64,000 nucleotides of DNA from Erodium maritimum (taxonomy: Eukaryota; Streptophyta; Magnoliopsida; Geraniales; Geraniaceae): the NCBI GenBank assembly GCA_963921825.1, contig OY997594.1:40356557-40420556 (forward strand). Direction: 5' to 3'. Below the pieces are notes generated by a model. The model worked only from the letters and a program-made list of their open reading frames with translations, was not told where the DNA came from and ran no database searches. How positions within the stretch are numbered: the first letter of the stretch is position 1; each line of letters opens with the position of its first letter. This document shows positions 1 through 11,631 of this stretch, one piece after another. Both the position numbers and the translations under genes were made by a program.

Positions 1-60
1 ATATGACTAAACCCTAAACCCTTAAACGTTGCATATATTTATTTTTATTATTATTCAAGA

Positions 61-80
61 TATATATATATATATATACA
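61..80. repeat. (TA)10 microsatellite
   Basis: Uninterrupted TA dinucleotide run. Confidence 0.95.
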
Positions 81-307
81 TAGGATAACTATCATCAGAA
101 CGTAGAAGTATCAATCTAGGCCCTTGGATCGTAGAATTAAAGGCCTAGATTTAATGCATATCCTTTTAATTAATGCATATATTATAATTGATTTCATAAT
201 GAATCACCGCCCACCTGAATTTCGGTGTGCATCCGATTTGGGTAATCAATGGTTCAGATGGGTTCTACGTTCTAACCTGAAAATAGGTTTGTACTTGATA
301 GTCCCCC

Positions 308-332
308 TATATATATATATATATATATATAT
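308..332. repeat. (TA)n microsatellite
   Basis: Uninterrupted TA run of about 12 units. Confidence 0.95.
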
Positions 333-607
333 CCAAACAAAGAACTCATCACAACCATCGGATCAGATCACACGGATGGCGCAGATCAGATAAAAAACAC
401 CGGTGGCAGACTTGTAATTATATGGTTGTAGCATTTGTCTTTCGTGAAATGAGTTGCGCTAGGGGTAAGTTTGTCTGTTTTTGCTCCGATATTATGAATT
501 TGAATCGGCCAAATATCTCGTGAATCAATATATCGTGTCCTCTTTCTTTCAATTTTCACAGGGTTTATGTTCTCATAAAGTTCAGTATTGAAATAGGTTG
601 GCGTTGC

Positions 608-706
608 GAAAGAAGAAGAAGAAGAAGAAGAAGAAGAAGAAGAAGAAGAAGAAGAAGAAGAAGAAGAAGAAGAAGAAGAAGAGGAGGAGGAGGAGGAGGA
701 GGAGGT
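608..706 (+). repeat. Compound (GAA)n-(GGA)n microsatellite
   Basis: About 24 GAA triplets followed directly by about 9 GGA triplets, an all-purine run of almost 100 bases on the plus strand. The long poly-Phe/poly-Leu reading frame on the other strand is only a by-product of this repeat. Confidence 0.95.
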
Positions 707-968
707 TCAAACATCGATAATTTTTGTTGTTCATTGTTGTAGAGAATCCGGAAACATGTCTAGTAACTTCAGCAACTAGTTTCAAGTAGCAGGTAACTAA
801 GTTTTGTGTGTATAAATGTTGTTAATCACTTTTTTGTTCTCGAATTCTGTGTCTATGTTTTGTTAATTTGTCAATTTCATGGAATTTAATGCATTTTGTT
901 TAAACTAAGTGGAATTGGATTGGTTATATTAACGGGTTCATCATGTGTCTTAGTATTAGTGGTCTTAA

Positions 969-2655
969 TGTTAGTTTTAGTGCCCGTAGTTCAATCCTAA
1001 ATGTCCAAATGTATATATCATCCTTAGCAATAAAATTAAAGCGACTTTATATTACTTATGTGTTGGAGTAATATATCGATGTGTGCTCTGATATATGCCC
1101 ACAATGCGAATATAACCATAGATCGAGATAGATCACACTCGATGGGTCCCTAGTCATCAAAGCTTCACTAGAAGCGACTAGTATGAAAGATGGGTCTTTA
1201 TGGCTTATGTTCTGTTAGTCACTGGAATGAGATTCCAGAGTCTGATCATAGATATCATGTGGGACATGATATTGGACGACCCGACATGAATATGTTCCAT
1301 AGATCAAGTCATGAACATATTCATTGTCGTAGCTTGTCATGTATCCTTAGACCAAGGAGTCTTTGTGATCGATATGTAGTAAACAACTGAATTTGACCTA
1401 AGCCTAACGTTGTCCGTAACAGGGCTTCCATAACGGCCAGGATTGGCTTCGGGATGGACTGCATGAGTGACACGAAAGACGGCTAAGGGATTTATCCCTC
1501 ATACTACGGTATGAGAAAGATATCGATTCTCGGCCGATTGATCGAGACTGACTGAAAGAATAGCATGTCCATGCACATGATAGTGGGTATCATATATTCA
1601 GTCATCTCACATATCAAGGAACAGTGATTGAGAATAATAAGGATGACGGCTCTATGCCATATCTCAATCAAGATATCAGAGATAAAAGGATAATGATAGG
1701 GACGACGGAAAGGTTAGAGTCGACAGGGTCGATTCGTTATGCAGTGTCAGGCAATACTAAAGTCTCGTTAGTTGCCACTTAAATAGGATCAAGTAAAATG
1801 GGATTTTACATTGATCTATTGACATGCATAAACCTAAGGGTCACACCGGAGGGTGAAACTCATTGACACATTTATGGAGTATGGCCAAAAGGGAGTTGTC
1901 TCGCTACATGAAAAAAACTAAGTTTTAGGTCATGTGCTCGTAAGTGAATAGGACTCTACGGATCAAGAAAAGGCTTGGAGTCTTGGGATTGATCGCGTTG
2001 GATAATGTTGGACATTTCCGGTATGAAAGGCTTGGAGGCGATGAGCGAATCACAAGACCTCGTTCGAAATGGCCATGGGCCATGTTCCAATAGGCCCATG
2101 AAAGGCCCATGCAACCAAGGCACATGGAACTAATTAATCAAGTCTTGATTAATTAGTATTAAGTAAGGAAGACAAGGATTAAGGTTTTGGTGATTCACCA
2201 CCTAACCCAATCTTGGCTAGCCATACTTTGTCCTATTTACACCTTACTTGACACCATACTTGTCTCATGCCTTTAGTTGGACAAGTATGGGGTTTGTTAT
2301 GTTTAAGTCATCTTTTTTCAACATAACAAACACAAGACAAGAATATGAAACACAACTTCTCTCCCCTCTCCCTACAATTTCGGGTTTGGCAATCTCCCAC
2401 CTCCATTTTTGTGTTCTTGAGTCCTCAAAGAGAAGAACTACGTGGTTTTGATTCCCATGTGGATATGTAGGCGTCTTGGAGACTCAAGCCAATCATTCAT
2501 TAATCGGTGTTCTTGTTTTGGTAAGAAATAGTGCTGAATTTTTCTCCTGTGAATCCATTCTTTGTTAGTTGTTTCATGGTTTTAATCGTCTCTTGGTCTT
2601 CATTGATTTTCCGTTGCGAGTTGGTTCATCTCCAACCCTACCTCGAGACCCAACA
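969..2655 (+). mobile_element. Solo LTR, copia family A (copy A1)
   Basis: A 1687-bp LTR starting TGTTAG and ending CCCAACA, flanked on both sides by the same five bases CTTAA (964-968 and 2656-2660). A perfect 5-bp target duplication around a single LTR with no internal region is the footprint left when the two LTRs of a full element recombine. The sequence matches the solo LTRs at 7392-9078 (same length, same strand) and 40676-42321 (minus), and the 3' LTR of the minus-strand copia element at 17812-19328. The short frames inside are not genes. Confidence 0.93.
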
Positions 2656-3082
2656 CTTAATTCGTAAAATATAAGTAGTATGCAAGCTTTTGGAAGGATT
2701 TATGTTGTTCTTCAAATTCGTGTTTGTTGGTTTTGAGGTATTGTGTTTGTTTGGTTTTTTGTGAATACCTTTTTGATTAGCTTGTGAATTTGCAGATCAT
2801 AAAGTATGAATCACATCAAATTTTCTTGATACTAGTACTTCATACTGGTTGATTATCAATGGTGTAGTATTGTTATATTAAGGGTGACTACCAGTAGTGT
2901 GGATTGGTAAGTATTAGTACTTTGTATGGTTGTATTTGTATGAGTATGTGTGTTTTGTAAAATATTCAGTAGGTGTTTTAGGCATATGGATCATAGTTTA
3001 TTGATGTTGTTATAATATTCAGTATTTATATATTTTTATAATTATTTCTTTTGTTGATCAATCACCTCCTAGATCTCTTGAT
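2656..3082. other. Non-coding stretch upstream of pseudogene
   Basis: AT-rich sequence that continues the host DNA interrupted by solo LTR A1. It may be intron or 5' region of the pseudogene that follows; no coding exon can be defended. Confidence 0.4.
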
Positions 3083-5390
3083 ATGGATTTAGTAGTACTA
3101 GATTCTGAAATGCAACAATTGTATACTTTGAGAGATAGTGATGATGATGAAAATGTACCAATTGGTGTCGTGAGAAGAAGATACTTGAAGAAACAAGAAA
3201 TCAGAGAGGAACCGTAAACAGTCCACCAGCACTTGCATCATCTCTCTTGAACAAGGAATCAAAGAGGGTAAACGTACACAACTCTCTAGCATTTGCATCA
3301 TTTCACCTGAAACTGAGAGAAAAGCGAAGAAGCTCAAGGTTGTGAAAGAGGTGAAGCGGAAAGTATATTTGACTTCTTAGGAGAAGGAAGACGCTGACGT
3401 GATTAAGAAGCGTAAAGCACAGTTGAAGGACAAAATATTTTTATGATCTTCACCGTCTAGATTGTATGATTTGATCCAGAAGTTGACAGAAACTCAGAAG
3501 AAAGACATAATGGATATAGTGTTTAGGAATATTCTACATTTGAATGTTAGTATCATTCATGCTTGATTGTCTCTATTTCTTGCAAAGAGCTTTGAAGCTG
3601 GAACATGCTCTCTAGTTCTTCCATCAAGAGAGAAGTTGCACATCAATGCATCTGATGTTAAGCATGTCTTGGGTATTCCTCGTGGGAGGAATTAGGTTGT
3701 ACTAAACAAAAGAAAGTTGTTTTCAGTAGTTTGGACAGAATGGAGGGAGATGACTAAAGTAAAAGTAGTGAAGTCAAAGAATGAGCAAGGAAATTTTGAA
3801 TACGAAGTTACACATGAGCACATGTATAATCATCTACTTACACTAACTAAAGGAGGCTATCACTTCAAGAGGACCTTCATGGTTTTTTTTGTGACAGTTA
3901 TGATCGATTTTGGGAGTACAACTCGTCTTGTGAATCAGTACATATTTGATGCTATAGAGGATGTTATCACAAGAAAAGACTACAATTGGTGTCAGTACAT
4001 TGTTGATAGCTTGGTTGACAATGGAAGAATATGGTCACAAGTGAAATTTTACACGAGACCAATGATCCTTTTAGTGGTGAGTTTCCAACATGTACATTTA
4101 TATATTTATTTTTTTGTATTTGATCAATTATTTTGAAACATTATTGCATATGAGGTAGCAATAGTATGTTCTTTCAAATGTATTATTAGTATGCATTTTA
4201 GGAGTATTTGTATTATGTGTCACAAGCCATCAGTATTATGTATGGTGAGGTATCAGTAGTATGTAGGGTAACATAACTCTATATTTTGAAATATGTCTGC
4301 TTGCTATGTGGGTATATTGTAATAGGTTATTGTTTATATGTTTTTTTTGCAGTTTTTTTAATTTGGATCGTACTATAGTATGGAATCTTGAGAAATCTAA
4401 AAATCGACCTGCATTGATTGGATGGACCATAGAGTTTTCCCAAGCAAGAGAGGATAAAGAAATGTTACTAAGAGATAAGTTTGGGGTGTGTCATGTTGAC
4501 GGTGCACCTTCTCCATCTCCATCTTGTTAGAATCCTAGCAAGGAACCTGTTTTTCAGCCAATCAGTACACCTCCTTCTGTACCACGTCCTTCTACTGATG
4601 GTGCATCTATAGTCCATCGTGTATGTCTTCTTAGTAAATAATTCAATTTACATTAAGTGAAACACTAGTAGTATATTGCTCATTTATTTTATATGCTTTT
4701 GTAGAAGCAGTACATGGATTTTGTAAGTGAAATGAAAGTCTTCGCTGAGAGCTTTGAGTTTTTGGTGGACTACTATGAAAATATTCAAAATTCTCTTCCG
4801 GATGTGGAGCAAGTTCGCAATCTGTCCCAGGGGTTTCAGAATATATTCGGAGTAACAAGTCTTGTACTAAATGTACAGCCTGCAATAAAACGGAGTCTGT
4901 TGGCTGATACATTTTGGGAGCAGGAAGAAGTACTTAAAGCAATTGATGCACTCGAACATGCTGAATAGAAGAAGAAATCAAGTGCATGTTTCCGTAAACT
5001 TGGTGGGAACAGATCTCCTGATATAGGTGGCACTCCAAGTTTCAATCATTTACCTGAAAGTAAGAGATTGATGTTAATGAAGTTTTTGTTCCTGGGGATA
5101 TTGATAATGTGGACACAAGCAATGACAAAATGGACATCATTGAACATGCAAGTGATGGAGAAAGTTGTGCTGGAAATGATCGAATAGTGGGGGTGATATA
5201 GATGAACCTATAATACATGATTTAGATGGAGTGTGCGATGATCAGCATACTAGTATAGTTGATGATTCTTAGAAAGCGAGTGTGGATCTTGGGGATGAAG
5301 GTGATGCAACTCAACTGGATGGAGAAGGTGAATGTACATAAAATGTTGTAAAAGAAAATGATGTTAGTAGTCTACTCAAATAATCAATCT
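3083..5390 (+). pseudogene. Broken intron-containing plant gene, transposon-associated type
   Basis: I do not recognise a named gene. The first ATG (3083) opens a 44-codon frame ending in TAA at 3215. Coding similarity resumes around 3450-3700, including the phrase INASDVKHVLGIPRG, which resembles the N-terminal domain of plant proteins often fused to Ulp1-like proteases and carried by Mutator-like elements (my recollection, not a search). A 139-residue frame follows from 3717. Splice-like signals are visible: a donor GTGAGT at 4077 with an acceptor ending 4352, and a clean GT-AG intron at 4621-4704. The last part (4705-5390) encodes a helical segment and then an acidic tail. In-frame stops at several points and a phase mismatch across the first intron make it a pseudogene. 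The protease domain expected downstream is absent; copia element B begins at 5457. Confidence 0.5.
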
Positions 5391-5456
5391 AACAGATTCA
5401 CATAAAAAACAACATATCTTGGGGATGCTGCTCAAATGTATGGAGAAGGTGAAGCC

Positions 5457-7296
5457 TATTGGTTTTAGTTCCCTAGGCCAATCCTGATCATGGATGGCAT
5501 TATCATTTCATTAATACATCGGCACTACTATTATCATTTGCGAAATGTTAATAGTGTGAATAATACTCTTTCTTAAGATCTTCTGGTTGAGGACCTGATA
5601 GTAAAACTCTTAGAAGTTATAGAGTATAATTCACTTGATCCCTGGTCTTATTGATATACTAAGACTAGTATGATGTTTGCTGATGATCACGTTTTATTGA
5701 TCATACATATTGGATATGAAGTCAAATCATAGATGTCATTTAGGGAAATGGCATTGGATGACCCACTCTGAGAATACTACATAGGAACTGTCATGAGTAT
5801 TTCTCAGTACCGTAATATGACTTAAGTCCTCTGACCTTATAGTCATCATGATTTCTACATAGGTGGCTGTGTGCTTTGACACAGTTAAACGTTGTCTTTA
5901 ACCGGGCAATTATAAAGGTTGTGATTGGGTGCATAAGTGTCTATGTGAGAGATATGGTTGACTGATAAGGGATCTGTCACTAATATAAATATGAGAGATA
6001 TCGTTTGGGCCCCTTGATAAGTGGGACTGCAGGAAAAAGCATGGCCATGCGAATTGATAAAGAGTTATCACTGGCAGTCTACTTAAGATCAAGAAACAGC
6101 GATCGAGTAAAATAAGGATGACGGCCCTATGCCTTATTCGATCGAGATATCGTTGACAGAAGGGTTAGCATATTAGCGGGTAAAGGTTAAGTCGGATTAA
6201 CGATCATTATAAACGTTTGGGTAGTCATAATGCCTTGCTAGAGGCCAACTATGACATGTGGACGAAACGAGGATTTCGGGCCCACTGCCAACACGTGTTA
6301 TGAGCCTACAGGGTCGCACACAACAACGAGCCCAATATCGAATTAGACTTATGAAGTCCCTCAAGTGAATATAATAATATATTATATATGATATAATATT
6401 TATTTATTCATTAACTCGTTTTTCGAATTACCAATATAATAAAGATTATGTTGGGCAATTAAAATGCAAAAATGACTCTTGAATTTGTGAAATTCAAAGA
6501 GGGTATTTTTGCATGAGTACTACTCCTAAAATGAGACACTGTCATAAATGAAAGTCCAAGAGTTGGACTTGCTTGAAATGACTTAGTGGAGTCATGTTTA
6601 GGAATAGTAAGCATGCAAAACCTAAGTGAGACACTTGTCCAAGTTGGAAGTCCAAGTGATGGGTTTTTCCAAATAAAATAAGTGTGGTCATGTTGGGTCA
6701 TATATGCATGCAAGAGAGAGAAGAAAAATCAGATTTTTCATTGTGTTGAGAATGGTTCTCAAAGGGTAGAGAGAGAAACGAGTTAGAGAGAAAGAGAGGA
6801 AGAAGTGTTCTTCCTTTGTGCTAGCACACAAGCGATTTGGGATATCTTGTTGGTGTGGATACCGGTAGAGGACGGATCCTTTTGGAAACGTCTCAACTCA
6901 CAATTAATCCACCAAACCCATTTGTTTCGAGTGTTCTTGGTTTGCAAGAAGAAGAGAAAAATCTGCCCAGATTTTTCTGCCCAGATTCTGTCCGACCAGC
7001 CACTGTAAAGTGCTCGATCGGAGATTCATCCGAGGTCCGATCTTGCTGATTTTTCCGGTGAACGTTCTACACATATTTTCCTTTAATCTGACCGGAGGGA
7101 TTTTGATTCCAACGGTTCGTTGCTGAGATATACGAGCTGCAAGTTGGTCCCTGTCTCGAACCAAGCTGAAAAATTGAAAGAGGTAATCTCTCCTTTAATT
7201 TTTGTTTGTCGGTTTACTCGGAATTACATGGATCCTGAGGCTATTCTAGGGAAAGTTTTTATTTTCCGCTGCGTTTTGCTCCCTAGAATTCCAACA
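5457..7296 (+). repeat. 5' LTR of copia element B
   Basis: 1840 bp, matching the 3' LTR at 14208-16049 almost base for base over most of its length. Its first dinucleotide is TA where the 3' LTR has TG, an end mutation. It ends CCAACA one base before the primer site. Confidence 0.92.
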
Positions 7297-7297
7297 G

Positions 7298-7309
7298 TGG
7301 TATCAGAGC
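7298..7309 (+). other. Primer binding site, tRNA-iMet type
   Basis: TGGTATCAGAGC, the standard 12-base match to the 3' end of plant initiator methionine tRNA, one base after the 5' LTR of element B. It primes minus-strand cDNA synthesis. Confidence 0.93.
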
Positions 7310-7391
7310 CTCTTGTAATTCGTTTAAACCGACCATGCATGCTTGGTTGTTGTATGTGCTTTCGGGTTTAAGAGGTTTTTGTTGTTGCATG

Positions 7392-9078
7392 TGTTAGTCT
7401 TAGTGCCCGTAGTTCAATCCTAAATGTTCAAATGTACATATCATCGTTAGCAATAAAATTAAAGCGGCTTTATATTACTTATGTGTTGGAGTAATATATC
7501 GACGTGTGCTCTGATCTATGCCCACCATGCGAATAGAACCATAGATCGAGATAGATCACACTCGATGGGTCCCTAGTCAACAAAGCTTCACTAGAAGCGA
7601 CTAGTATGAAAGATGGTTCTTTATGGCTTACGTTCTGTTAGTCATTGGAATGGGATTCCGGAGTCTGATCATAAATATCATGTAGGACATGATATTGGAC
7701 GACCCGCCCTGAATATGTGCCATAGATTAAGTCATGAACATATTCAGTGTTGTAGCTTGTCATGTATCCTTAGACCAAGGAGTCTTTGTGATCGCTATGT
7801 AGTCAACAACTGAGTTTGACCTAAGCCTAACGTTGTCCATAACAGGGCTTCCATAACGGCCAGGATTGGCTTGGGGACGGGCTACATGAGTGACACGAAA
7901 GACGGCTAAGGGATTTATCCCTCATACTGAGGTATGGGAAAGATATCGGTTCTCGGCCGCTTGATCGAGAGTGACTGAAAGAATAGCATGGCCATGCACA
8001 TGATACTGGGTATCATATCTTCAGTCATCTCACATATCAAGGAACGATGATTGAGAATAATAAGGATGACGGCTTTATGCCTTATCTCAATCAGGATATC
8101 GGAGATAAAAGGATAATGACAGGGACGACGGAAAGGTTAGAATCGACAGGGTCGATTCGTTATGCAGTGTCAGGCAATACTAAAGTCTCGTTAGTTGCCA
8201 CTTAAATAGAATCAAGTAAAATGGAATTTTACGTTGATCTATTGACATGCATAAACCTAAGGGTCACACCGGAGGATGAAACTCATTGACACATTTATGG
8301 AGAATGGCCAAAGGGGAGTTGTCTCGGAACATGACCAAAACTGGGTTTTGTGTCATGTGCCCGTAAGTGAATAGGACTTTACGGATCGAGACAAGGCTTG
8401 GAGTCTTGGGATTGATCGCGTCGGTAATGTTGGACATTTCTGGTATGGAAGGCATGGAGGCGATGAGCGAATCATGGGACCTCATTGGAAATGGCCACGG
8501 GCCATGTTCCAAGAGGCCCATGAAAGGCCCATGCAACCAAGGCCCATGGAACTAATTAATCAAGTCTTGATTAATTAGTACTAAGTAAGCAAGACAAGGA
8601 TTAAGGTGTTGGTGATTCACCACCTAACCCAATCTTGTCTTGCCATACTTTGTCCTATTTACACCTTACTTGACACCATACTTGTCCCATGCCTTTAGTT
8701 GGACAAGTATGGGTTTTGTTATGTTTAAGTCATCTTTTTCCAACATAACAAACACAAGACAAGAATAGGAAACACATTTTCTCTCCCTCTTCCATGGCCA
8801 TTTCGGGTTTGGCTAGTTTCCACCTCCATGTTTGTGTTCTTGAGTCCTCAAAGAGAAGAACTACGTGGCTTTGATTCCCATGTGGATACGTAGGCGTCTT
8901 GGAGACTCAAGCCAATCATTCGTTAACCGGTGTTCTTGTTTTGGTAAGAACTAGTGCTGAATTTTTCTCTTGTGAATCCATTCTTTGTTAGTTGTTTCAT
9001 GGTTTTAATCGTCTCTTGGTTTTCATTGATTTTCCGCTGCGAGTTGGTTCATCTCCAACCCTACCTCGAGACCCAACA
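7392..9078 (+). mobile_element. Solo LTR, copia family A (copy A2), in leader of B
   Basis: 1687 bp, TGTTAG to CCCAACA, bounded by GCATG on both sides (7387-7391 and 9079-9083). It is the same length as copy A1 and interrupts the leader of element B about 80 bp after the primer site, so it is younger than B's insertion. Confidence 0.94.
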
Positions 9079-9279
9079 GCATGTTGATGCATGTTTGATT
9101 GTAGGCTGAATTTGCATGATTTAGGCATGTTGGATAATAGGGTTATACAACATGTGTTATAGTTGTGAACCATGATTATGCAAATTAGTTTTTCTAATGG
9201 GGTGCACGGTTATGAACTGTGAAAATAATCTATTGAGAATAGATAATTGATTTCATAATGTGATTGTGAAATGTTGAAG

Positions 9280-9400
9280 GTGCTAGTAGCACGCATGCAT
9301 GAGTACTAGTAGCATATTTTGCAAGTGCTAGTAGCATGCATGCATAAGTGCTAGTATCATCTTAGTTCAAGTGATGATAGCATCCTTTTGGGGTCACTAA
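9280..9400 (+). repeat. Degenerate leader repeat
   Basis: Three to four imperfect copies of a unit around CTAGTAGCATGCATGCAT spaced by about 35-40 bp. The GCATGCATGC core is itself palindromic. Confidence 0.6.
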
Positions 9401-10162
9401 TACTATGTTATGAACACATGGTTTAATTCACAATATGATTGTGATTTGTTAATGGAATTGTGGTTATTCGAGTTGTTTTAAAACAAGTTCGAATATCATA
9501 AAATCCAATGGTTGGATTAATTCCAATGAGGTTTTTCTTTGGCAATTCAAATGCCTTAGTGAAAAATTCTCCGAACCCCTTCACCCCGTTAGAGGCGCTA
9601 CAATTATCATTAAATAAATTTGTTTCTTATGATATGTTGATATTGTAAGTGTGTTGTTTGATGCATGGTGCATGGCATAGCCCGTCCCGACCAATTTGCT
9701 TACTTTAATTTTATTTGGGTTTGTAATTTAAATACGGCCTGCGTGTCGTTATTTTTTATTGTAATTAGTTCTTTGTAACAAGAGAAGCCCAAGACGGTGT
9801 TTTTCAAGAGAAGCAATTTTGAAGGAAGGTCAAAAAGAAAAGTGGGAGGTGGAACTCAAAGACGGAGGTTCAAGATGAAGAGTTCTCTTGAAGGCTTGTT
9901 TTTGTTTCACCCCTAGGATTGACCTTTGGTCTTCATATGGGCTTATGAAGACCAACTTAGTAATGGGCTATGCTATGACACGTTTACTTTTATGCTTATG
10001 CATGGTATTGCATGACTTATTTGTTGTTAAAGTGCTTAGACCGTTTGTATGTGATACAACGGACCTTTTTGTATATGATACAATAAGGTGAAATCAACCC
10101 TAAAACTAAATATTAAGTCGGTGAGATGGCTTCCATATTGGTCCACGTATCGAACCTTAGAC

Positions 10163-10427
10163 CTATGTGTAGGTTATGCCAAAGCGTGGTGCACATAGTC
10201 CTCTAAGCTAGATGGGATGGATTAAGCACTTATCCAACCTTAGAACGTTGTGTGTAGGTTATGCCAAAGCGTGGTGCACACAATTGTCTAAAGTTAGATG
10301 GATCAAACCTTAAATTGCTATGTGTAGGTTATGCCAAAGCGTGGTGCACATAGTCGTTTAAGTTTGATAGCATGGAGTGAAATTTTGGTTGCTATGTGTA
10401 GGTTATACCAAAGTGTGGTGCGCATAG
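10163..10427 (+). repeat. Four 36-nt stem-loop repeats in the B leader
   Basis: Units at 10163-10198, 10248-10283, 10318-10353 and 10392-10427, each exactly 36 nt. Every unit has arms CTATGTG and CACATAG around a loop containing GGTTATGCCAAAGCG. Unit 2 carries TTGTGTG and CACACAA instead, two paired changes that keep the stem. Unit 4 carries a U.G wobble. This suggests a folded RNA rather than a simple DNA repeat. Confidence 0.8.
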
Positions 10428-10734
10428 TAGGCGAGGTTTCATATCCGGATATGGTTGAACTTTTCTAGGTTTTGCAAAAAAAATTGGACCTAGGGCAACA
10501 GATAGAATTTGTGCCAACACATATGATGTGTTTATTCTATCCAAGAGTTGCATATTGATGCAATTGGTAAAGAGTTACCTACCTAATTAATTCTACTTGG
10601 GGCGATTAAGCCAACGCTTACTCTAAGTGGAATTCAATATGGATCTCGGCTTTTAATGTATCCTGAAGATACAACAAAGGGTTGATTGTTTTATATCCGT
10701 ATTAATGACTTTGCATATCTATCTGTTGTAGATC

Positions 10735-11631
10735 ATGTCTTCAAACAATTCACATAATTTATCGTTACGATCGATCCTTGAGAAGGATAAGCTCAATGGG
10801 ACAAATTTTCCTGATTGGGCCAGAAACCTGAGAATTGTTCTCAGGCAGGAAAGAAAAGAGTATATCCTGGATGAGCCAGTTCCTGAGGAACCAGCCTCAA
10901 ATGCTTCAAAATCCATTAGAGATGGTTGGACCAAACATTTTAATGACTCTGTTGATGTCACTTGTATAATGCTTGGTTCCATGGAGGCTGATCTCCAGAA
11001 GCAGATGATGGAGGAGGATGCGTATGACATGATGGTTCAACTCAAGGAAATGTTCCAAGAGAAGGCCAGGATTGAAAGGTTCAATACTGTCAAGAACCTA
11101 ATGTCATGCAAGATGCCTGATGGGAAGGGTGTTAGCCCTCATGTGCTTAAGATGAAGGGTTTTATTGAGCATCTTGAGAGACTCGGTTTCAAGTTAGAAC
11201 CGGAGTTGGCTACAGATATTCTTCTCCAGTCACTTCCTGATGAATTTCATGGTTTTATTATGAACTTCTATATGCATAACATGGTCAAGACCATCTCAGA
11301 GTTGCATGGGATGCTTCAAAATGCTGAGAAGAACATCCAAGGTAATACCAAGGATGTTCTGATGGTTAAGAAAGGAACCGAGTACAAAAGGAAAGGGGTA
11401 AGGAAAGGAAAGGGTCTTATGGCTCTTATGGGTTTAAGGCCCATGTCAAAGCCAAGGCCCGAGTACACTCAATTTCCAGCCCCAAAAGACTCGGTTTTCC
11501 ATTACTGCAATGAGGTTGGTCATTGGAAGAGGAACTGCAAGAAATATAAAGATGATCTGAAGAAGAACAAGGGTAGTGTACCCAGCTCTTCAGGTATTCA
11601 TGTTATAGAAATAAATGCATCTACTTTTTGA
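10735..11631 (+). CDS. gag: Gag of copia element B (intact frame, damaged zinc knuckle)
   Basis: 298 residues from an ATG at 10735 directly after the leader. The N-terminus (LRSILEKDKLNGTNFPDW) and the central region of about residues 15-200 are the copia Gag type that packages element RNA into cytoplasmic particles. A CCHC zinc knuckle is expected at residues 255-268; it reads F-H-Y-C-N-E-V-G-H-W-K-R-N-C, so the first cysteine is replaced by Phe255 and metal binding is probably lost. Basic stretches precede the knuckle. In a working copia element gag and pol share one frame; here the frame ends at 11631 and protease continues in another frame, so a frameshift separates them. Nearest relatives in the window are the gag pieces at 40179-40675 and 22554-22835. 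Confidence 0.85.
   Translation: MSSNNSHNLSLRSILEKDKLNGTNFPDWARNLRIVLRQERKEYILDEPVPEEPASNASKSIRDGWTKHFNDSVDVTCIMLGSMEADLQKQMMEEDAYDMMVQLKEMFQEKARIERFNTVKNLMSCKMPDGKGVSPHVLKMKGFIEHLERLGFKLEPELATDILLQSLPDEFHGFIMNFYMHNMVKTISELHGMLQNAEKNIQGNTKDVLMVKKGTEYKRKGVRKGKGLMALMGLRPMSKPRPEYTQFPAPKDSVFHYCNEVGHWKRNCKKYKDDLKKNKGSVPSSSGIHVIEINASTF

Larger units (their letters stand above)
1..607. other. Non-coding stretch, no gene seen
   Basis: No reading frame here looks like a protein. Near the left edge there are about two units of the plant telomere motif (CCCTAAA) at roughly 9-24, far too short to be a telomere and more like a telo-box or chance. Two TA microsatellites lie inside. The style of 80-420 (short phrases such as CCTTGGATCGTAGA) resembles the ends of plant DNA transposons, but I find no matching inverted partner in the window, so that remains a guess. 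Confidence 0.5.
9079..10734 (+). other. Leader (5' UTR) of copia element B
   Basis: Non-coding RNA leader between the solo LTR and gag. It holds two repeat sets: a loose repeat around AGTGCTAGTAGCATGCATG at about 9280-9400, and four 36-nt stem-loop units at 10163-10427 described separately. A shorter, related leader in plus orientation lies at 17280-17811, and one in minus orientation at about 22840-23469. Confidence 0.75.

Noticed and set aside
9..24. Telomere-like CCCTAAA units
   Set aside because: Only about two units; too short for a telomere or interstitial array.
582..785. Poly-Phe/poly-Leu frame
   Set aside because: Translation of the (GAA)n-(GGA)n microsatellite.
6805..7164. Overlapping short frames repeated at 15558-15917
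   Set aside because: They are in the LTRs of copia element B and occur on both strands; no coding signature.
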